A stretch of 64,000 bases of DNA, from the NCBI GenBank assembly GCA_947561585.1, contig CANNZV010000429.1:181338-245337 (forward strand). The letters run 5' to 3'. The stretch comes from Caprella mutica (taxonomy: Eukaryota; Arthropoda; Malacostraca; Amphipoda; Caprellidae). The translations under genes and the position numbers were made by a program. The first letter of the stretch is position 1. Every line of letters starts with the position of its first letter. Shown here one piece after another: positions 57,591 to 64,000 of the stretch. Below the pieces are notes generated by a model. The model was not told the DNA's origin. It worked only from the letters and a program-made list of their open reading frames with translations, and ran no database searches.

Positions 57591-57960
57591 CCAGTCTGCA
57601 GAAACTGGTTGAGTGTTCGTAGAGATCTCTTCATCTGTTCGTAGCAAAATTAATGTAAATATAGGCCAAGTAATAAAGCATGTCCAAACTCGCCATTTTA
57701 ATGGCGAGTTTGTGACAGTTATTTATAGCCCTCCAATTGCAAATGGTGAGTTTTATCTATTTTTCTCCTATGCTACAATGTTATTTTGGAGAGAATTTAT
57801 GAAAATTTGATCATTTTGGAGAGAATTTGTTGAATTTTGGAGAGAGCTGGAGAGACAAATGGTGAGTTTAGGAAACATACTATTTTACTTGGAATATAGG
57901 AATTAATTCAAAATTGTTCGGAGAGAATATCCCAAATATCTCACATATTCTGCAGACTGG
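57591..57960. mobile_element. MITE, CCAGTCTGCAGAA family, 370-bp copy
   Basis: CCAGTCTGCAGAAACTGG at the left and ATATTCTGCAGACTGG at the right. Internal hairpin AAACTCGCCATTTTAATGGC. The 65-codon frame in it is not a gene. Confidence 0.85.
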
Positions 57961-58317
57961 AATAATCGGAATATTAAGTACCTATGGGCTATAGATATTA
58001 GACATTTTTTCATACAAATAGAATGTTCAAATTTATAAGGGACTGCCAATTTGCCAAAATGTTGAAACGTGCTTTAATAAGTTGAACTGAACTGAAGTGA
58101 AAAAATAATTTTCCCCCTTTGAAAATAATATTCTGGCAATGTCGGTGGATTTTTAGATATTTATATTTATTCCTTTTTTACCCATTAATTTTCGCCTTTC
58201 GGTAGATAAATTGGGAAAATGGCGACTTTCCTGCCACACTTTGAAACATGGTATGCAGTTTGGCTGAGTTTGCTATGCCATTTGTTTTAAATTATTTGCA
58301 TCGTTATTGAAGAAATG

Positions 58318-58845
58318 CCAGTCTGCAGAAACTGGTAAAGTGTTCGTAGAGATCTCTATCATTGAAGGGATCAGGTCAAACATATGTTTACAAATAGGTT
58401 ACACCGTTACAGAGTAATTTAATAACAATCAAGTGTGAGTATGAGTGTATAACTGCACGCTCCACACATCTGATGATCTGAAGACCGAAGTTATGTGAAA
58501 AATCGCACATCTGCGATGAATATATCATCTCAGCCGCACGCCATCAATATTCGAAGCACATTAGGGAACTTCTAGCGCACGCCATCAATATTCGAAGCAC
58601 ATTAGGGAACTTCTAGCGCACGCCATGAAGTAATATGGGTGATTTTGAGATTTTTTGTCGCACGGAAGATATTACATTTTTTGCCAAAGATTCCAGTGTG
58701 GTCTCTTATTCTGTTCGTAGCAAAATTAATGTAAATATAGGGATTAATTCAGAAGTGTTCGTAGCAAAATTAATGTAAATATAGGAATTAATTCAAAATT
58801 GTTCGGAGAGAATATCCCAAATATCTCACATATTCTGCAGACTGG
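58318..58845. mobile_element. MITE, CCAGTCTGCAGAA family, 528-bp copy
   Basis: CCAGTCTGCAGAAACTGGTA at the left and TATTCTGCAGACTGG at the right. It contains a 44-bp direct repeat (GCGCACGCCATCAATATTCG at about 58575 and its neighbours at 58535 and 58617). Its last 110 bp match those of the 57591 copy. Confidence 0.85.
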
Positions 58846-58874
58846 AAGAAATGATCAAGTTCACCATCAAATTT

Positions 58875-59114
58875 CCAGACTGCTGAATATGGAACATTTT
58901 TCCATTTCCAAGACTCTCAGGGAATTTTTGATTGAACTTTAGAAATTGGAGATCTGAGATCTCTGTGGGAGATCATGAATTAATTTAATAAATAAATTTA
59001 TATGTTACCATTAATTTACCTGCGGGAGATTCTGAATCTGCTGCTGAGAGTCAGAGTTCTACTCTCTCTCAAATTAAAATCTGTGCGGGAGAAGGAACGC
59101 ATTATGCAGACTGG
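58875..59114. mobile_element. MITE, CCAGTCTGCAGAA family, 240-bp copy (inverse of 6392-6651)
   Basis: CCAGACTGCTGAATATGG at the left and CATTATGCAGACTGG at the right. Read in reverse complement, the interior follows 6392-6651 closely (CTCTCAGCAGCAGATTCAGA). Confidence 0.8.
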
Positions 59115-60074
59115 CCGTCAATGAATTCGAAACTTGGCATACTTCTCTATCTATAATCTATTTACTATGCTTGTAGCCTTGTGACAGTCTGTGAGTTGTA
59201 AACATTGGGTCACCGACTCTCCATCCTCTAAATTCTAACCAATTTACCGAATAATAATAATAAAAATTGAAAATGATAGCTTCAAAACACAAATTAAATT
59301 AATAAAATACTATAACAAACATTGGATTTGTTTTGATTGCAATGTTTCAATATGAATACGGTTCAGGCCGTTCACTGGCGTTGGCCGTTCAGCAGGATTT
59401 TAGGATCTCTTTTTCATTGCCATCATGATTCATGATTGGTGAACCAGACTGTATTTATTCATGATGAATACTTTATTCCACTGACTTTGACTATCAGTGC
59501 AATTTTTGCCCTTTGAAAAGAATATTAGTAAAATAATAAATATGATGGTAGACTTTTAACTATTTATTCCTATGTTCGATGTTCCTTAGTTCCTACCATT
59601 TATTTTCGTTGGATAAATTGGGAAAATGTTGCAATAAGGTACTGCAGTCATTGTCATATATACTTGTATGTAGTTACCACATCATACATGAATCTGCAAA
59701 ATATGAGACATATTTTATAAGATATTTAACATTTTCTGTGTGATAAATACTTAATTTCTTCCTATATTTACATGCATTTCACTTAGAATAGAAGCCAAAA
59801 TAGGATATTTCTTGTAGAACACTCTACCAGTTTCTGCAAGCGCCAAGCTGGGAATGAGTCCGTAGCTACTTCATCTCCCTGTAGGCTGTAGTTAGTAGCT
59901 CTTAGCTTGTTACTATTGCTTCAGAATGAAATGATTTAAGTGGCTTCCATTCGTTCAGTGCTCTTAATAATTTAATTCCTTATTATGTAGTTCAATGTAA
60001 AATAATACTGTAGCTGTGGCCTGTGTTGTAATAATAATATATATAATATTTACAAATAGTACTAAGATTCTGCA
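59115..60074. other. intergenic DNA upstream of gene 5
   Basis: No gene was recognised. The last few bases before the ATG (AGATTCTGCA) are identical to those before the gene 4 start, suggesting shared 5'UTR sequence. A decayed MITE-like end lies near 59826. Confidence 0.45.
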
Positions 60075-63000
60075 ATGGGTTTTTCCAAATTCTTTGTTAA
60101 AATAGAACCTGACCCTGAGGTGTTTTTCCCTGGACAAGTTGTCAAGGGAAATGTTTACGCATCAGCTACTTCTCCGATTAGATGTAGAGGTGAGTCAGAG
60201 TGTCCACTGTCTTGTATCATTGGCTTGTCTGTATATGAGCTTATAATGTAGCTAGCTACTGGAGATTTCATGTTATTGTTCAATAAAAATTTTCAATGTT
60301 CCAGCTAAATAAATGGTAACAAGAATTAATTCAAGATTTTGCTTACTTTTGTCTCAGTTTTGTCTGTGACTCACTCAAACTATCTATTTTTATTAAATTG
60401 GCTTGTTACAAAACTTATACGCACAAGTAGCTAACTGTTTCATAATTGTGACATAATAAACTGATTCTAACATGTTTTTTTTGTAGTGGTGGATATAAAG
60501 TTCAAAGGCAAAGCTAAAGTTCTAATTGGACATGGTGATGATGTTCATAGAGATTATGAAGAGTACTTCAGTCAAGTGAGGAAGTTATTTAGTGAGTCAA
60601 TAAAGTAGTTTTTGTTTTTTTAAATGGCCCTTATTTTTTTTTAAATGGTCCCTTATTATGAATAGCTATATTTGATTTTTTGTTATGGAGGTCAATCAGA
60701 AATTTCTAGCTATTAATGCATCAGCTATGACTAATGTTAATGCAATTACACTCATTGTCTGAGTTCTATGTTATTTACTTTCGATCTAATAACTGATCAA
60801 TTCATTCTTTTGAATGTTTTAATTTTCATTCAATACCAGATGGGTCCAGTGACACAGTTGAGGCTGGTGACTATGTTTGGCCATTTCAATTCACTCTGCC
60901 AAAGAACATACCTTCATCATTTGAAGGACCCTTTGGCTATGTTCGCTATTGCGTCAAAGTAGTTGCTGACATACCCTTAGGTTTGGATGATAAAAACAAA
61001 GTGTACTTCTCTGTGTCTGACACGGCTGATCTGAACTCTGATTTCAAGGCTAAGGTTAGAAGTTCTTTCTCTACAATACAATACAAAAACATAGCTTTAC
61101 GAATTCCAGATTCTTGTCATCTGGTATTTTACTAGTTTCTCATAAGTAGGTCTTTCTTTGAAGTTGACACATTCTTTTTTAAAATTAGTGTTATACTAAC
61201 TTATACAATTTAGAATGGGCTTGTGTGTCTTATTTATTTATATCTTGATTATTAAATTATTTATTAATTATTAAATCACAGGCGCCAATGACCATTCAGA
61301 AATCAGATGTCTTTTGCTGCTTTTGTTGCACCAAAGGACCTGTACAACTCAACTTCAACTGTCCAAAATCTGGTGCAGTGGTTGAAGAAGGATTTAAAAT
61401 TAGAGGAGAGATTTCCAATGAAGGATCTAAACCAGTGGAAAGCACAGAGATAATACTCACACAAGTGAATTCATGTTCAATAAGTAATAGTAATTGAAAT
61501 ATCAAATCTATTGTATAATTTGTCCATATTTCATTCTAATTTGTGATCTAATCACTGGTATTTTGAAATTAGATGATCTCCATAATTACTTATTGCTTGT
61601 GTATTTGTTTAGTAATAGAACTGATTTCAACTACTCCAGCTTACCTTATGAAACTAGTAGGGATGGGACGAAGTATCAGTATCGACAATTATCGGCATTT
61701 TTGGGGAGTATCGGCAATGGTATCGGTATCGGAATATATTGAAAAGTATCGGCCGATACTTATATGATTATTTAAATTTTATTCATTTATAAACTTTAAA
61801 AAACTGCAAGTATCTGTATCGGTATCGGCAAGAATCAGCATTTTTTTATTTAAAGTATCGGTATCGGCACTTGTTGAGAAGTATCAGTATTGGCAAGTAT
61901 CGGTATCGGTTGATTTTGTAAAGTATCGGTATCGGTTGATTTTGTAAAGTATCGGTATCGTATGAACACAGAGCACAGTGTTCATTATTCTGCAGTTAAA
62001 CTGTGGCAGTCTCTACCTCCAAATATAAAAACTTTTAACTCTTTAAATATCTTTTAATCAACTCTTAAAAAGTACTATCTTGGCAAATATGTTGATCATA
62101 ATAAGTTAAAAGTACATTGTACTCTAGGACTTTTTATTAATAATTGTATGTTTATATTTTTTTTTATCATATATAACTTTTAGTGTTTTCTCTGTCTATG
62201 TATTCATTACGGTCTAATACAAAAAATACTATATATTTACTGTAACTGTCGCATATATTTTAGGACAGGATAAAACCATTCTTGTCTCTTGTTTTTATCC
62301 TTGCCCGAAAATTTCTTATAAATAAGAAATTATATAGCTATGGGCTTGTAGAACTGTATTGTTTTTTTATTACTTTTCTTCAATAAATATCCTTATTCTC
62401 AATTTATTTTCAGGAAGTAACTTTTCACGTTAAGAGACGTCGTTGGAACAAAAGTTACGAAGTTTCAAAAATAGAGAGGGGTACCATAGATCCCGGGGAA
62501 AGTGAACACTATGATGATGCACCTTTGAAAATAAAGTCTGTACCTCCTAACCTTCGCAACTGTAAACTCATTGATCTGGAATACAAGATAACGGTAGCTA
62601 AATGGTTAACATAAGCCTATTAGGCACATAACTATAACTCATAGTCGTTTGTTATGTTTAAACTTGGCAAAACCTGAGTTGAATTTCCAAGTGGTGTAAT
62701 TTGTCCCACTTTCATTAAATTTATTTTAAGCAGAGCATTTCATTTTTTACTTCAGTTCAGGGCAAATATGGGAAAATGTGGCAGTTGTTCTGACAGCGCT
62801 ACTCTTCTCATAGGAACTGTGCCTTTCATTCCCGAAGGTTTGGGAAACGATGTGAGTGAACTTTAGTTGTAAATTATTATCAGTTTTATTGTTCTGACTA
62901 GTAGCAGGTCTTTGGAAATATATATTAATCTTATTTATCTTGTGAAAAGTTTGTGAGTTTTATTATTTACTGCTATATTTCACTCTTCTAGTCCTCAAAT

Positions 63001-63925
63001 TTTACAAGAACTGCACCTAATGTTGCGGTACCTGACAACTCTGAGCTGCCTCCTGGCTTTGTAGCGGTGCCTGGCAACCCTGTCCAAAAAGAAAATAATA
63101 CTTTAGCCAACCCCTATGGTCTGAAAGGTAGGAATATTGAACTAAAATTTAATGTATAGCCGTAAACGCACTTTATACAGAAAAAAGTTTTTTATCTCTA
63201 TCTGTTTGTTTATCAGGACGTCATTAGACAATATATGAAAAAAAAAATCAATAGCTATTATTTAAATCATCACAATTATAATTTTTTATCAACTATGAAT
63301 CTAGTGAAAAAATGTCGCATTGTACCTTGGATATGACAAGATATTTTTGCGAGAAAACTCATCTAATTATTAAAATTGAATAGGTGAGGAGAAATAGACA
63401 GCAGCTACTTTAAAAATCTGCTCATTTATGTTTTACAAAATGTTGAAAATTCAGCACAACAACGTGAATGTAAAAGCATTTAAAAAAGTATTGAGCAAAT
63501 AATTCTTATACCATTGGTCATTTCAGTGAGAAGGGAGTAATGTGTAAAAGTGATTTGAAATAATGAGCAACAAGATATTAGACATGTTTAGTTCTATTGT
63601 TCCACCAATGACCCTCTGGTCACACATTAAATTTCTCCTAATTCATCTTGAATGTTTAGTATAGCTACTGAAACTGTGGGGGGAGTGAAGGTGAGGGGAG
63701 TGTAAGTGGTCTAAAAAATGAATAGTCTAAAAAATAGCCTCTTTGTAAATCGCAACTTACTATTTTTAGTGTCTTGTGAATTGTTGCTGATGTATTTTGT
63801 TGTGTTTCTCAGGAGCACCTGCAGGTGAAGACTGCTACTTCTGCCTCAGAAACAGAAGACCAAGACTGGACAAGAAAAGTCCTCCTCCCAAGTACCTCTC
63901 GTATGACCGCATTCTCATGGATTGA
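60075..63925 (+). CDS. alpha-arrestin-like protein, gene 5 (380 aa, 8 coding exons)
   Basis: Coding exons are 60075-60189, 60487-60591, 60840-61054, 61282-61464, 62414-62593, 62756-62851, 62992-63127 and 63813-63925 (TGA). They total 1143 bp and are in frame. It is the most compact gene of the array (3.85 kb). Exon 1 is MGFSKFFVKIEPDPEVFFPG. Exon 3 has LPKNIPSSFEG and a VRYCVKVVADIP stretch. Exon 4 has CCFCCTKGPVQLNFNCPKSG. Exon 5 has DPGESEHYDDAPLKIKSVPP. Exon 6 has IGTVPFIPEG. Exon 7 is the shortest Pro-rich linker of the family (136 bp). Exon 8 has CYFC, a basic segment and PPPKYLSYDRIL with PPxY. Subfamily B, closest to gene 4 in exons 1 and 3. Intron 4 carries a TIR-like repeat and a non-LTR tail. 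By family homology it is a NEDD4-binding arrestin adaptor. Confidence 0.9.
61655..61965. repeat. TATCGG-rich repeat, possible hAT-type element end
   Basis: Begins TAGGGATGGGACGAAGTATC and consists of irregular AGTATCGGTATCGG units to about 61960, including two 26-bp copies of the GGTTGATTTTGTAAAGTATC block. GGGATGGG termini with sub-terminal repeats are seen in some hAT transposons. Which family this is was not determined. Confidence 0.65.
61975..62400 (+). pseudogene. 3' end of a CR1/L2-type non-LTR retrotransposon
   Basis: Around 62000-62110 the plus strand reads HYSAVKLWQSLPPNIKTFNS, then LNIF, a stop, and STLKKYYLGKYVD. The pattern A-x-K-L-W-x-S-L-P-x-x-I-K ... S-x-L-K-K is the usual C-terminus of ORF2 in CR1/L2/Rex-type elements. 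3'UTR-like sequence follows. 5'-truncated and stop-bearing, in intron 4 of gene 5, sense orientation. Confidence 0.75.
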
Positions 63926-64000
63926 TATATTATAATTCTAATGTTTTGGTTAGTGCCTTGAAACTGTAAGAACAGATGCCTTATTTATATATAAGGCCTT

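Overview
This 64-kb window is AT-rich eukaryotic DNA with spliced genes, long introns and many repeats. It is most likely from an arthropod. The evidence is an LRR gene resembling the arthropod 'oplophorus-luciferin 2-monooxygenase non-catalytic subunit-like' proteins (a crustacean or early-branching hexapod would fit), fossils of IS630/Tc1/mariner and non-LTR elements, and abundant MITEs. I cannot name the species. No rRNA, tRNA, CRISPR or bacterial-type operon was seen.

The backbone is a head-to-tail array of five paralogous arrestin-domain (alpha-arrestin / ARRDC-like) genes, all on the + strand: gene 1 (3' half only, 1399-3674), gene 2 (10172-17834), gene 3 (24685-33389), gene 4 (45491-54508) and gene 5 (60075-63925). 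I assembled the exons by hand from splice sites and reading phase. Genes 2-5 each have eight coding exons with the same intron phases and give in-frame products of 416, 398, 392 and 380 aa. Genes 2 and 3 form subfamily A; genes 1, 4 and 5 form subfamily B. All five end in a short last exon with a CYFC-type cysteine pair and a PPxY motif (PPKY or PPNY), the known docking site for WW domains of NEDD4-family ubiquitin ligases in alpha-arrestins. They are therefore probably membrane-trafficking or ubiquitin adaptors. In genes 2 and 3 the last exon and start of the 3'UTR are tandemly repeated downstream of the stop codon.

Between genes 3 and 4 lies a minus-strand gene for a secreted leucine-rich-repeat protein (about 43405 down to 39950). 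It has a clear signal peptide, LRR exons and an LRR C-terminal cap exon, but the cap carries an apparent 1-nt frameshift and one exon boundary is duplicated. It may be a pseudogene.

The rest is repeats. There are several minisatellites: 20 bp at 6.3-8.6 kb, 33 bp at 19.5-20.6 kb, 45 and 26 bp at 20.9-21.3 kb, and 31 bp at 43.7-44.9 kb. There are at least a dozen terminal-inverted-repeat elements or MITEs in several families, including TTAA-flanked, TA-flanked and TAA-flanked ones. Two TIR elements carry pieces of non-LTR retrotransposon coding sequence. There is also a decayed Tc1/mariner-type transposase, a gag-like zinc-knuckle relic and non-LTR RT relics. Because the arrestin introns are paralogous, several insertions can be read against an empty site in the sister gene. 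Most long open frames in the window are minisatellite or intron artefacts.
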